A DNA stretch of 64,000 nucleotides from CALMEC01 sp964434425. GTDB taxonomy: Bacteria; Actinomycetota; Thermoleophilia; Miltoncostaeales; Miltoncostaeaceae. Every line of letters begins with the position of its first letter. Positions within the stretch are counted from its first letter, which is position 1. Below, piece after piece: positions 16,659-25,227 of this stretch. A program made the position numbers and the translations under genes. The notes under the pieces are model-generated. The model saw only the letters and a list, made by a program, of their open reading frames with translations. It did no database searches and was not told the DNA's origin. The stretch covers positions 248,001-312,000 of the forward strand of contig CAYSVH010000001.1 of NCBI GenBank assembly GCA_964434425.1, in the 5' to 3' direction.

Positions 16659-16767
16659 GAGGGAGTAGGGACCCCGGGGTGTGATGACGGCGGTGACGAT
16701 CCGCTCACCTTAGCGCCGCACTGCGGATCACCTCCGTCTGAGCGACGGGGGTGATCGTTCCCGGCAC

Positions 16768-16815
16768 CAGCCACCCCCGTCCGACGTCGAACAGCCACCC
16801 CGGTCCGGGTTCGAC
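16768..16815. repeat. 24-bp imperfect tandem duplication
   Basis: 16768-16791 and 16792-16815 agree at 19 of 24 positions, both starting CAGCCACCCC. The duplication lies in the gap between ygfZ and the glycosylase gene and has no known function. Confidence 0.55.
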
Positions 16816-16896
16816 GGGCCTGCTCGTCGGCCTGGCGATCGCGTTGGGTTCCCCTCGCCGGACCGCCCCGTTCAGGGCTCCCGGGCGGCTGTCGGG

Positions 16897-17751
16897 TCAG
16901 CCCGCCGGAGCCGCCCCGGTCGTGAACGGGAGCGCAACCACCCGCGCTGGTTCGGTGAGCCCCTCCACCGTCACCTCGCCTCCGTCCTCCGCCTCCTTGC
17001 GAACCGTGGCCAGCGCGATGGGGCCCAGCGCCGGATGCACGGCGACGCTCGTCACGGTGCCGACGGACCTCTCACCGGCCGCGATGGATGCGCCGACGGC
17101 GGCGGACGCGGGAAGCCGCAGGCCCACCAGCCGCTTGTTGACGCCGCCGCGGTACTCCACGCGGGCGACCGTCTCCTGACCCAGGTAGCACCCCTTGTCG
17201 AACGACACCGACCGGCGCTGAAGCCCGGCCTCGTGCACCAGGGTCCGCTCGGTCATGTCCACGCCGAAGCGGGGACGGCCGGCGGCGATGCGCAGTGCCT
17301 CCACCTCCTCGTCGTCGGCCGGGGTGGTGGCATTCGCGTCCACGATGGTCGCCGCATCCCCGATCGCGTCCACCGAGCCCGGAAGGCCACCCGGAATCAC
17401 GATGTCGGCTCCGGCGACGAACGGATCGCTCCGGTCGAGGAAGGTCACCACGTCCACGGGCTCGGGCCCGAGGATCTCGACGTCCTCCGAGAAGTGGTAT
17501 TCGTCGAGCAGGGCGGTGAGGCCGTCACCGCTGTCCGCCTCGGTCAGCAGGGTGAACGACTCCGGTTCAGTGCGGATGACGCGCAGGTCGACCCGGACGT
17601 GCCCGGTCTTGTCGAGGAGGAGTGCGTCGCGGGCCTCGCCGTCGGTCATCGACGCGATGTCCTGCGAGAGCAGCCCGTGAAGGAACGACACGGCATCCGG
17701 GCCGTCCACCCAGACCGTGGCCATCGGGCGGGATGAGACGCGGTCGGTCAT
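16897..17751 (-). CDS. ygfZ: Folate-binding protein YgfZ (GcvT-like)
   Basis: 284 residues, GcvT-fold. The family signature KGCYLGQE is at 186-193, with FLHGLLSQDI near the N-terminus (about 23-32) and the usual C-terminal barrel. YgfZ/IBA57-type proteins bind tetrahydrofolate and help assemble or repair [4Fe-4S] clusters. This is notable because a large iron-sulphur activator system is encoded elsewhere in the window. The start overlaps the stop of the LON-domain gene (ATGA). Confidence 0.93.
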   Translation of the reverse strand: MTDRVSSRPMATVWVDGPDAVSFLHGLLSQDIASMTDGEARDALLLDKTGHVRVDLRVIRTEPESFTLLTEADSGDGLTALLDEYHFSEDVEILGPEPVDVVTFLDRSDPFVAGADIVIPGGLPGSVDAIGDAATIVDANATTPADDEEVEALRIAAGRPRFGVDMTERTLVHEAGLQRRSVSFDKGCYLGQETVARVEYRGGVNKRLVGLRLPASAAVGASIAAGERSVGTVTSVAVHPALGPIALATVRKEAEDGGEVTVEGLTEPARVVALPFTTGAAPAG

Positions 17752-18377
17752 TCGGACACCGTCGGGTCACCGTTGGATCCGGAGCGCCGCGCGCCCTCGT
17801 CGGGCCGGTCGATCTGATCGAGAGCACGAACGAGGATCTCATCGACCACGGCGAGCCGGGTGTTCTCGGAACGCTCCTCCAGGAGCGTCTGCTTGAGCAC
17901 GGCCTCCAGCTGGATCTGCCCGGCGATCGCATAGGACCGCGGTGCGTCGGACCGGGAGACGTCCAGCCGGCCACCCGCGATCTGGGCGACGAGGTCGTCG
18001 AACCGGTCGGTGACACGCCGCTCCAGCGTGTGGTCCACGTCCTCCCGGTCATCGGGGAGATCCTCCACGAGGCCCGTGAGGTAGGGGCGCTCCTCGGCCG
18101 CGGATGTGATGCGCACACGACGCGTCCCGGCGACGACCACGTTCATCCTGCCATCGGAGAACCGCCGGATGAGGCTCTCGATCCGGGCCGCGCACGCCAC
18201 CTCGGTCACGGAGTCACCCCGGACGAGCGGCAGGACGAACTCGGACGCGGTCAGCACGCAATCGGCCACCAGCGCACGGTAGCGCGGCTCGAAGATGTGA
18301 AGGGGGATCCGCTCACCCGGCAGGAGCACCAGATCGAGAGGGAAGAGCCCATGGATTTCCGTGGAGGGTTCGGTCAT
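17748..18377 (-). CDS. LON substrate-binding-domain protein
   Basis: 209 residues consisting of a Lon N-terminal (PUA-like) domain only: LFPLDLVLLPGERIPLHIFEPRYRALV at the N-terminus, a DG-RMNVVVAGTRRVRI beta region and a C-terminal helical bundle. There is no AAA or protease domain, so it is not Lon itself. Stand-alone members are widespread in actinobacteria and of uncertain function. It is the first gene of a five-gene minus-strand series and shares a very short divergent promoter region with hisC. Confidence 0.88.
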   Translation of the reverse strand: MTEPSTEIHGLFPLDLVLLPGERIPLHIFEPRYRALVADCVLTASEFVLPLVRGDSVTEVACAARIESLIRRFSDGRMNVVVAGTRRVRITSAAEERPYLTGLVEDLPDDREDVDHTLERRVTDRFDDLVAQIAGGRLDVSRSDAPRSYAIAGQIQLEAVLKQTLLEERSENTRLAVVDEILVRALDQIDRPDEGARRSGSNGDPTVSE

Positions 18378-18393
18378 GACGGCGGTCCCCCGA

Positions 18394-18403
18394 ACTATAC
18401 GAT
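18394..18403. promoter_or_regulatory. Overlapping divergent -10 boxes between the LON-domain gene and hisC
   Basis: ACTATACGAT reads as TATAGT on the minus strand (18394-18399) and as TACGAT on the plus strand (18398-18403). The LON-gene ATG is at 18377 and the hisC ATG at 18412, so both start sites would be served from one TATA core. hisC would be leaderless. Confidence 0.45.
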
Positions 18404-18411
18404 CCGGCCTG

Positions 18412-19551
18412 ATGACCGATCCAACGTTCCCGTCGCGCCTGATCCGCCCCGCCCTCGACGCCGTCGATCCCTACCAGCCCGGTCGCCCCGCGGGTGACCT
18501 CGCGCGTGAGATCGGCGTCGCCGACATCGTGAAGCTCGCCTCGAACGAGGGGCCCCTGCCCCCGGCTGAGGCCGCCCAACGTGCCGTGGCGGACGCGGTG
18601 CGGGACCTGCGCGTCTATCCCGACCCGGGGGCATGGGATCTGCGCGAAGCGCTCGAACGCCACCTGGGCGTCCCGGCCGACCGCATCCTGGTCGGCAACG
18701 GCGTCGACAGCCTGATCAAGCTGATCTGCCTGGCCACATTGGACACCGGCGACGAACTGGTGATGGGCTGGCCGTCCTTCCCGTCCTGGCGGCAGGGCGC
18801 GCTGATGATGGGGGCCTCCCCGGTCCTGCTGCCGCTCCGGGAGGACGGGACCTACGACCTCGCGGCGCTTCGTGCGGCCGTGACCGACGCGACCAAGCTG
18901 GTCGTCATCGTGAGCCCCAACAACCCCACCGGGGGTGCCGTGGACGCCGGTGACCTCGTCGCCTTCCTGGACGATCTGCCGCCGCACGTGCTGCCGGTCG
19001 TCGACGAGGCGTACTTCGAGTTCATGGACGAGGATCGCCACGATGCTGTCGCTTTGACGCATCGGTCCCGGCCGCTCGCGGTCACCCGGACCTTCTCGAA
19101 GATCTACGGCCTCGCCGGCCTGCGCGTGGGGTACCTCGTCGCGCCCCCCGGGCTCATCGCGGCGATCGGACGGATCCGCAACGTTTTCGACGTGAACCAC
19201 ATGGCGATGCTCGCGGCCACCGCGTCGCTGGCGGAGGCCGAGTCCATCGTCGCCGAGCGCGCGTCGGCCAACCGGACCGAGCGCGAGCGGCTCGCGGACG
19301 GGCTGCGACGCCGGGGGCTCGAACCGCTTCCGTCGCAGGGGAACTTCGTCTACTTCGACATGGGGACGCCCGAGCGCGCCGCCCGGTTGAACGACGCGCT
19401 TCTGGCCCGCGGCATGATCATCCGTCCCACGGGGGGATTCGGAGCCCCGTCCGGCATCCGGGTGACCGTGGGACGCCCCGAGGAGAACGACCGGTTCGTC
19501 GAACTCCTCGACGACGTGCTCCCGCTCGTGGAGGCCGCATCCGCCACCTGA
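18412..19551 (+). CDS. hisC: Histidinol-phosphate aminotransferase
   Basis: 379 residues from the ATG at 18412; an in-frame ATG at 18376 overlaps the divergent gene and would add unconserved residues. Fold-type I aminotransferase: LASNEGPLPP substrate loop (43-52), SPNNPTGG (168-175), DEAYFEF (198-204), and the PLP-binding Lys230 in TFSKIYGLAGLRVGY. It converts imidazole-acetol phosphate to histidinol phosphate in histidine synthesis. No other his gene is nearby, so HisC-like enzymes acting on other substrates (for example phenylalanine) are not excluded. Confidence 0.9.
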   Translation: MTDPTFPSRLIRPALDAVDPYQPGRPAGDLAREIGVADIVKLASNEGPLPPAEAAQRAVADAVRDLRVYPDPGAWDLREALERHLGVPADRILVGNGVDSLIKLICLATLDTGDELVMGWPSFPSWRQGALMMGASPVLLPLREDGTYDLAALRAAVTDATKLVVIVSPNNPTGGAVDAGDLVAFLDDLPPHVLPVVDEAYFEFMDEDRHDAVALTHRSRPLAVTRTFSKIYGLAGLRVGYLVAPPGLIAAIGRIRNVFDVNHMAMLAATASLAEAESIVAERASANRTERERLADGLRRRGLEPLPSQGNFVYFDMGTPERAARLNDALLARGMIIRPTGGFGAPSGIRVTVGRPEENDRFVELLDDVLPLVEAASAT

Positions 19552-19569
19552 CCGCACCGAGGTGCGGTC
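19550..19569. terminator. Bidirectional hairpin between hisC and pepA
   Basis: GACCGCACC (19550-19558) pairs perfectly with GGTGCGGTC (19561-19569). It overlaps the hisC stop codon and lies 14 bp from the pepA stop, so it is well placed to stop both convergent transcripts, although there is no T-run. Confidence 0.55.
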
Positions 19570-19582
19570 GGGGCGGGAGGTC

Positions 19583-21046
19583 CTACGAGCCGGCCAGCTC
19601 CTCGGCGATCCGGGTGGCCATGCGGACGCCGAAGCCGGTGCCCGCGCCGTTCACCATTCCCACGCCGGCGATGTCGACGTGGCAGAACGGCAGCCCGTCC
19701 GTGAACTCGCGCAGGAACATGGCGGCGTAGATCGATCCGGCCTGTCGCTTCTTGGCGGCGTTCGAGAAATCGGCGACGGTGCTCTCGATGAGGGGGCGGT
19801 AGCGCTCGTGCAGCGGCATCTGCCACGCCAGGTCACCGGTGCTCTCACCGGCGTCGCGGACCGTGTCGGTCCAGTCCTGGTGGGATCCGAAGAGTCCCGC
19901 GTACACCTCGCCCAGGCAGATGACGATGGCCCCGGTGAGGGTCGAGAACTCGACGATGCGGGTCGCGCCGTTGCGCGCCGCGTAGGTCAGGCCATCGGCC
20001 AGGATGAGCCGGCCCTCGGCGTCCGTGTTCGTCACCTCGATCGTCCGGCCGTTCATCGCCGTGATCACGTCGCCCGGCTTGAGCGCTGCGCCGTCCGGCA
20101 TGTTCTCGGCCGACGGGACGACGGCGATGACCTCGACCGGGAGACCGAGTTCGGCGATGGCGGTGACGGCCTCGATGGTGGCGGCACCGCCGCTCATGTC
20201 CATCTTCATCTCCTCCATGCCGCCGGACGGCTTGATTGAGATGCCACCGGTGTCGAACGTGACGGCCTTGCCCACGATGCCCAGCACCTCGTCGGTGGCC
20301 TTCTCGGCCGGCGTGTAGTGCAGGACGATGAGCTGCGGGTCGTGGATGGAGCCCTTGCCCACGTTGAGGATGCCGCTGGCGCCGAGTTTCGTGAGCTCCT
20401 TCGGTCCCAGGACGGTGCAGGTGAGGCGGTCGGTCTGCGCCGCGCGATCGGATGCGTACCGCGCCAGGTCGGGCGGCGTGAGGTCGTTGCCCGGGGTGTT
20501 GGACAGGTCACGGGCGGCGTTGACGTGCGCCATCACCGTGTCGATCCGGGCGAGGTCATCGCGTGTCAGCGGACCGCCCGAGATGCTGAGATCCGTCAGC
20601 GACACCGGTTCGGGGGCGTCGTCGCCCCGCGTGCGGTAGCGATCGAAACGGTACGCGCCGTACGCGACGGACTCCACGAGAGCGCGTGCGCCGGCCGGGT
20701 CCGCGTCGTCCGGGAGGACCACGGTGGCCTTCGACGCCTTCACTCGCCCGGCGAGCTGGGCGATGGCGCGTCCGGCCGACTCCCAGTCGTCCCGGCTCTC
20801 CCCGCCGCCCACACCGACCGCGGCGATGCGCGCCGCACCCTTCGCCCCCGTGAGGTGGAAGAGCGCCGTCGCCCCCGGCTTCGCCGACAACTCGCCCGAG
20901 CGCTGCGCCCTGCGGATGGCTCCGGAGAGCGTCGCGTCCGCCTCGGCCAGGACCGGCGGGAGCTTCGCGTCGTCGGTGGAAACGGTGACGACGACCAGTG
21001 GGGACCGGCCGGTCAGGGGGTTTGAACGGGAGAGCTTTGTTGTCAT
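19583..21046 (-). CDS. pepA: Leucyl aminopeptidase (M17)
   Basis: 487 residues from the ATG at 21046. The N-terminal macro-like domain (about 1-160) is followed by the M17 catalytic domain with GKAVTFDTGGISIKPSGGMEEMKMDMSG (metal ligands and active-site Lys) and the signature NTDAEGRLIL. It removes N-terminal residues from peptides using two metal ions, and some PepA proteins also bind DNA. The ribosome site directly before the ATG is weak. A short ORF with a strong AGGAAGG site ends in an ATGA overlap with it. It is divergent from an enoyl-CoA hydratase gene. Confidence 0.95.
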   Translation of the reverse strand: MTTKLSRSNPLTGRSPLVVVTVSTDDAKLPPVLAEADATLSGAIRRAQRSGELSAKPGATALFHLTGAKGAARIAAVGVGGGESRDDWESAGRAIAQLAGRVKASKATVVLPDDADPAGARALVESVAYGAYRFDRYRTRGDDAPEPVSLTDLSISGGPLTRDDLARIDTVMAHVNAARDLSNTPGNDLTPPDLARYASDRAAQTDRLTCTVLGPKELTKLGASGILNVGKGSIHDPQLIVLHYTPAEKATDEVLGIVGKAVTFDTGGISIKPSGGMEEMKMDMSGGAATIEAVTAIAELGLPVEVIAVVPSAENMPDGAALKPGDVITAMNGRTIEVTNTDAEGRLILADGLTYAARNGATRIVEFSTLTGAIVICLGEVYAGLFGSHQDWTDTVRDAGESTGDLAWQMPLHERYRPLIESTVADFSNAAKKRQAGSIYAAMFLREFTDGLPFCHVDIAGVGMVNGAGTGFGVRMATRIAEELAGS

Positions 21047-21102
21047 CGTCGTCTCGGGTGGGATGTTCGAAGACAGGAGAGGGGCGATGCGGGTGTGATC
21101 AT
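21043..21102 (-). CDS. Putative 19-residue leader peptide of pepA
   Basis: The ATG at 21102 follows AGGAAGG with 9-nt spacing, the best ribosome site in the region. The product is MITPASPLSCLRTSHPRRR. All four arginines use CGA or AGA, codons that are rare in GC-rich genomes, three of them immediately before the stop. The TGA overlaps the pepA ATG (ATGA). An arrangement of a coupled leader with clustered rare Arg codons suggests attenuation or coupling control by arginyl-tRNA. That is an inference. Confidence 0.45.
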   Translation of the reverse strand: MITPASPLSCLRTSHPRRR

Positions 21103-21417
21103 CCGTGACACCCTTCCTGTGAGGGAAGTGTAAGAGAGCATACGCGCAAACCTCGGGGAATCGGCGTGCGAACGACCGGCCCGATGCCACGACCCACGTG
21201 CGAAACGATGCCGCGCCCGTTCCGTTTCGGCGTCCGCGGACGCGGGTGGGGACCGTGGCCGCGTGGCCGATCGCCACCGCCGGGCAGGGGCGGATCGTCC
21301 GTCGCGGGTCTCGGCGTGCGGCCTCCCGCCGTCCGGTCGGCCGCATTCCCACTACGATGCGGGACGCGGCGCCTCGCCGTCCGCACCTCGACTTCCTGAC
21401 GACGCGAAAGAGATCCC
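21103..21417. other. 315-bp divergent gap between pepA and the enoyl-CoA hydratase gene
   Basis: Besides the pepA leader promoter on one side and a TACGAT -10-like box (21353-21358) before the hydratase gene on the other, no gene or clear repeat was found. Confidence 0.5.
21127..21132 (-). promoter_or_regulatory. Possible -10 box (TACACT) of the pepA leader transcript
   Basis: TACACT on the minus strand lies 24 nt before the leader ATG. An imperfect hairpin (ACACTTCC paired with GGAA...GTGT, about 21106-21130) overlaps it and includes the leader ribosome site. Confidence 0.35.
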
Positions 21418-22197
21418 ATGCCAGTTCAGCGCGAAGACCGTGGTTCCGTGACCGTGCTCTCCATCGACAACCCGAAGAAGATGAACGCGCTCTCCGTCGA
21501 GATCCTGCGGGAGCTCGAGGCGCTCATCGTGGCCATCGAAGCCGACTCGTCGGTGCGTGCCGTCGTCATCACCGGTGCCGAGGGCGGGAAGTTCGCGTTC
21601 GCGGCCGGTGCCGACATCGGCTTCATGCAGGACGCGCAGATCGACGCCGTGCGTGAGTTCGCCGAGCTCGGCCATCGGGTCACGGCGCGTCTCGAATCGC
21701 TGCCCAAGCCGGTCATCGCCGCCATCCGCGGGTTCGCCCTGGGCGGAGGATGCGAGCTGGCGCTCGCCTGTGACATCCGGATCGCGGCCGACAGCGCCCG
21801 CCTCGGCCAGCCCGAGGTGAACCTCGGGATCATGCCCGGATGGGGTGGCACCCAGCGGCTCGCGTGGATCACGACCCCCGGCTTCGCCAAGGAGCTCATC
21901 TTCTCGGCACGTCACGTGAAGGCGGAGGAGGCCCACGCCCGCGGTCTCGTGGATCACGTGTACCCGGACGACGAGGTGGTCGAGAAGGCCGTCGAGCTCG
22001 CCGAGCTCATCGCGACCAAGGCCCCGCTGGCCGTGGGGCGGGCCAAGCAGCTGATCAACACGACCGCCGGCGGTGACGCCGCCGCGCGTCTCGTCGCCGA
22101 GCGCGACGCCTTCGTCGACCTGTTCTCGACCGAGGATCAGACGGAGGGGATGAGTGCGTTCTTCGAGAAGCGCAGCCCCACCTTCCGCGGCGTCTAG
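21418..22197 (+). CDS. Enoyl-CoA hydratase/crotonase family protein
   Basis: 259 residues, full crotonase fold. The oxyanion-hole region AAGADIGFM and the segment ALGGGCELALACDIRIAADSARLGQPEVNLGIMPGWGGTQRL contain the two catalytic Glu positions of hydratases (in GCELAL and QPEVNLG). The C-terminus FFEKRSPTFRG is typical. It hydrates 2-enoyl-CoA in beta-oxidation or related pathways. The ATG at 21418 follows AAAGAGA. It is followed by a transporter and the ETF genes on the same strand, but each has its own gap, so a single operon is not certain. Confidence 0.92.
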   Translation: MPVQREDRGSVTVLSIDNPKKMNALSVEILRELEALIVAIEADSSVRAVVITGAEGGKFAFAAGADIGFMQDAQIDAVREFAELGHRVTARLESLPKPVIAAIRGFALGGGCELALACDIRIAADSARLGQPEVNLGIMPGWGGTQRLAWITTPGFAKELIFSARHVKAEEAHARGLVDHVYPDDEVVEKAVELAELIATKAPLAVGRAKQLINTTAGGDAAARLVAERDAFVDLFSTEDQTEGMSAFFEKRSPTFRGV

Positions 22198-22248
22198 AGA
22201 AGCATTGCCCTGTGCCGGGCCCCTCGGCGTGCCCACCGCCGGGCGATC

Positions 22249-23151
22249 GTGAGCCGGCGCGCGCTCGGCGTCCTGTTCTGCGTGATCTCGGCCGTCGGCT
22301 ACGGGTCGGCCGGGATCTTCGGGAAGATGGCCTACGACGAGGGGCTGACCGTGTCGACGCTGCTGTCGACGCGGTTCATCATCGCCGCCGCCCTGATGTG
22401 GGCCCTCGTCATCGCGATGGGCGGTTCGGTCCGCCCGTCGCGCCGGGGGATCGCGCTCGGCGTCGTCCTGTGCGCCATCACCTATGCGGCGCAGGCCGGG
22501 GCGTACTTCGCGTCCCTCACACGCATCGATGCGGCGCTCACCATCCTGCTCGCCCACACGGCTCCGGTGTTCGTCGCCCTGGGAGCCGTCGCCTTCGGCC
22601 GTGAGCGGCTTTCGCGAATGACGCTCGTGTCGTTGCCGATCGCCGTCGCCGGCACCGCGCTCATCGCCGCGGGAGCGCTGGGCGGCCCGGTGCGCGCCGA
22701 CGGGGTGGGGATCATGCTGGCGCTCGTGTGCGCCGTCACCTATGCGGCGTACATGCTCTTCTCGCACGCGGTGGTGGGGGAGATGAACCCCATCACGCTC
22801 ACGGCCTGGGTCTGCACCGGTGTGGCGATCGTCTTCAGCGTCAGCGCGGGTGCGAGGGGCGACCTCCCCGCGACCACGGGTACCGGCTGGCTCATCATCC
22901 TCGGTCTCGCGCTGTTCTCGACGGTCATCGCGATCACGTTCCTCGCCGCGGGCACCGCCGTGGTCGGTCCCTCCGTCGCCGTGCTGATCTCGACCCTTGA
23001 ACCGGTCACGGCGACGGGCCTCGCCCTCGTCGTGCTCGGTGAGCACCTGAGCCTCATCCAGTGGGCGGGTGCCGTCCTGGTCGTCGCCTCCGTCGTCATC
23101 CTCGCCGGCCCCTGGGACCGGCGGCGCGAACCGGTCACGGAGGCATCATGA
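22249..23151 (+). CDS. EamA/DMT-family membrane transporter
   Basis: 300 residues with about ten membrane segments arranged as two EamA repeats (about 5-140 and 150-290). The pattern WAGAVLVVASVVILAGPW near the end is typical of drug/metabolite exporters. Start is GTG at 22249, 51 bp after the hydratase stop. The substrate is unknown; members export amino acids, sugars or drugs, or import metabolites. Confidence 0.88.
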   Translation: MSRRALGVLFCVISAVGYGSAGIFGKMAYDEGLTVSTLLSTRFIIAAALMWALVIAMGGSVRPSRRGIALGVVLCAITYAAQAGAYFASLTRIDAALTILLAHTAPVFVALGAVAFGRERLSRMTLVSLPIAVAGTALIAAGALGGPVRADGVGIMLALVCAVTYAAYMLFSHAVVGEMNPITLTAWVCTGVAIVFSVSAGARGDLPATTGTGWLIILGLALFSTVIAITFLAAGTAVVGPSVAVLISTLEPVTATGLALVVLGEHLSLIQWAGAVLVVASVVILAGPWDRRREPVTEAS

Positions 23152-23199
23152 CCCCCGGGAGCGGGTGATTTTCCAAGCACCCGGGCGGCGGAGCCGTGG

Positions 23200-23205
23200 T
23201 AGTTT
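23200..23205 (+). promoter_or_regulatory. Possible -10 box (TAGTTT) of the etfBA operon
   Basis: TAGTTT lies in an AT-richer patch about 90 nt before the etfB start, downstream of ATTTTCC. It is a weak match. Confidence 0.3.
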
Positions 23206-23296
23206 GCCTGCGTTCGGCGGCGGGTCCACGTCACGGCCCAGGGGGATCGTGATCGGCCTCGTCGCGAAGCGCAGCGACAGAGGAGCCTGCACGCTC

Positions 23297-24082
23297 GTGA
23301 AGATCGCAGTTTGCGTGAAAGAGGTGCCGGACACGACAGTGGAGAAGCGGATCGATCCATCCTCGCTTCGCCTTGCGCGTGACGCCGGTGACCGTACGCT
23401 CAACCAATTCGACCTCAACGCCATCGAACAGGCGCTCCGCATCAAGGACGCCACCGGTGACGGCGAGGTTGTTCTCGTATCCATGGGTCCGGCGCGTGCC
23501 GTCGAGTCCATCCGCAAGGGTCTCGCCATGGGCGCCGATCGCGCCGTGCTCGTCTCGGACGACGCCGCGGCGGGCTCGGACCTGGTCGCGACGAGTTACG
23601 TGCTCGCCAAGGCCCTCGAGCGTGAGAGCCCTGACCTCGTCCTCTTCGGGCAGCAGGCCAGCGACGGCGACGGCGCCGTCATGTGGTCGTCGATCGCCGA
23701 GCGGCTGCGCCTCCCGGTGGTCTCGCAGATCTCCGAGCTGGAGGTCACGACGAGCGAGGCCAAGGCCACCCGCCAGACCGAGTTCGGATACGACACCATC
23801 ACCACCGCCCTGCCGGCGATCCTGGCGGTGTCGGATGCCATCAACGAACCGCGGTACCCGTCGCTCAAGGGCATCATGGGCGCCAAGAAGAAGCCGCAGG
23901 ACGTCGTGTCGCTGGCCGACATCGGCGTCGAGGGCGACCGTGCCGGTGAGGCCGGTTCCCGCACCGTCGTCAAGGGCCTGTCCGATCCCCCGTCGCGCGG
24001 TGAGACGCGCACCGTGGAGGACGAAGGCGGCTCATCCGCAGAAGAGATCGTGGCGTTCCTCGTTGAAAGGAAGCTGATTTGA
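23297..24082 (+). CDS. etfB: Electron transfer flavoprotein beta subunit
   Basis: 261 residues from the GTG at 23297 (KIAVCVKEVPDT), the conserved family N-terminus. The open frame extends upstream, but that part is not conserved. Signatures include LNQFDLNAIEQAL, FGQQASDGDGAVM (AMP-binding region) and the recognition-loop region around residues 190-200. With EtfA it forms the heterodimer that carries electrons from acyl-CoA dehydrogenases or other flavoenzymes to a quinone oxidoreductase. Its stop overlaps the etfA start. Confidence 0.95.
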   Translation: MKIAVCVKEVPDTTVEKRIDPSSLRLARDAGDRTLNQFDLNAIEQALRIKDATGDGEVVLVSMGPARAVESIRKGLAMGADRAVLVSDDAAAGSDLVATSYVLAKALERESPDLVLFGQQASDGDGAVMWSSIAERLRLPVVSQISELEVTTSEAKATRQTEFGYDTITTALPAILAVSDAINEPRYPSLKGIMGAKKKPQDVVSLADIGVEGDRAGEAGSRTVVKGLSDPPSRGETRTVEDEGGSSAEEIVAFLVERKLI

Positions 24083-25038
24083 GCACCCTCGTCTTCCTCG
24101 AGCACAAGGACTCGAACATCCAGAAGGGCTCGCTCGGCGTGCTCAGCAAGGCCGCGTCAAACGATCCGGACACCTCCGCCGTCCTCATCGGAAGCGGCGT
24201 CGCCGGTCTCGCCGAGACGGCCGCGAAGTACGGTGCCGCCAAGGTGTACGTCGTCGATGACGCCTCGGTGGCCTCCCCGCTTCCCCAGCCGCGCGTCGAC
24301 GTGATCGCCCAGATCGTCAAGGACAACGGCATCGACACCGTCCTCTTCGGTGCGTCGGTGCTGGCCGCCGACATCGCCGGGGGGCTCTCGGCCCGCCTGG
24401 ACGCCGGTCTCAACTGGGACATGAACGACATCTCGGGCAGCGGTGACGCGCTGGTCGGAAAGCGCACCGCCCTCGGCGACAGCGTCGTGGTCGACGTGGG
24501 ATGGACATCCACGCCCCGCCTCGGCCTCTTCCGCGCCGGCTCGTTCGACCCCGTCGAGACGGCCGGTGCCGGTGAGGTCGTGACCGTCTCCCCGAGCCTG
24601 GAGGACTTCTCCGGATCGACCACGCTCGTCGCGCAGACCAGCCCCGAGCAGACCGGCCCGGCCATCGAGGATGCCGACATCCTCGTCACCGGCGGTCGCG
24701 GTCTCGGAAGCGCGGACGCCTTCAACATCGTCGAGGCCCTGGCCGCCGCCATCGGTGGCGCCGTCGCATCGACCCGCGCCGTCGTCGACTCGGGTTGGTA
24801 CCCCTACGCCACGCAGATCGGCCAGACCGGCAAGGTCGTGTCGCCGAAGCTCTACATCGGCTGCGGTGTGTCGGGCGCCATCCAGCACAAGGTCGGAATG
24901 CAGTCCTCGCAGACGATCGTCGCGATCAACAAGGACGCCAACGCTCCGATCTTCGACTTCTCCGACATGGCGGTCGTCGGTGACGTCCACCAGGTTGTGC
25001 CGGCCCTCACCGAGAAGGTGAAGGAGCGCAAGGGCTGA
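24079..25038 (+). CDS. etfA: Electron transfer flavoprotein alpha subunit
   Basis: 319 residues starting with TTG at 24079 (TTGA overlap with the etfB stop; GAAAGGA ribosome site upstream). The C-terminal FAD domain is classical: ILVTGGRGLGSADAFNIVEALA, then SRAVVDSGW-like STRAVVDSGWYPYATQIGQTGK, YIGCGVSGAIQHKVGM and AINKDANAPIFDFSDMAVVGD. It binds FAD and pairs with EtfB. Together with the enoyl-CoA hydratase it points to acyl-CoA oxidation nearby in metabolism. Confidence 0.96.
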   Translation: MSTLVFLEHKDSNIQKGSLGVLSKAASNDPDTSAVLIGSGVAGLAETAAKYGAAKVYVVDDASVASPLPQPRVDVIAQIVKDNGIDTVLFGASVLAADIAGGLSARLDAGLNWDMNDISGSGDALVGKRTALGDSVVVDVGWTSTPRLGLFRAGSFDPVETAGAGEVVTVSPSLEDFSGSTTLVAQTSPEQTGPAIEDADILVTGGRGLGSADAFNIVEALAAAIGGAVASTRAVVDSGWYPYATQIGQTGKVVSPKLYIGCGVSGAIQHKVGMQSSQTIVAINKDANAPIFDFSDMAVVGDVHQVVPALTEKVKERKG

Positions 25039-25067
25039 GTCCGCCCCCACCTCCTGAGCGGTACCTC

Positions 25068-25092
25068 TGCGGGGCGCCCACGGCGCCCCGCA
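25068..25092 (+). terminator. Hairpin after etfBA
   Basis: TGCGGGGCGCC (25068-25078) is fully complementary to GGCGCCCCGCA (25082-25092) with a 3-nt loop. It starts 30 bp after the etfA stop. No T-run follows. Confidence 0.6.
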
Positions 25093-25227
25093 GCGCATTC
25101 CGGGACGTGTGACACGAGGCGGTGACCGGCCGGCACCGCTGTTCTCCTGGGGCCACAGGAGTAGCGTCACACGGCCCGCCGTCGTTCGGCCGCGCATGCC
25201 ATCGGCCCTTCGGTTCCGAACCATTTG

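Noticed and set aside
17748..18377. Lon protease
   Set aside because: Only the N-terminal substrate-binding domain is present; AAA and Ser-Lys protease parts are absent.
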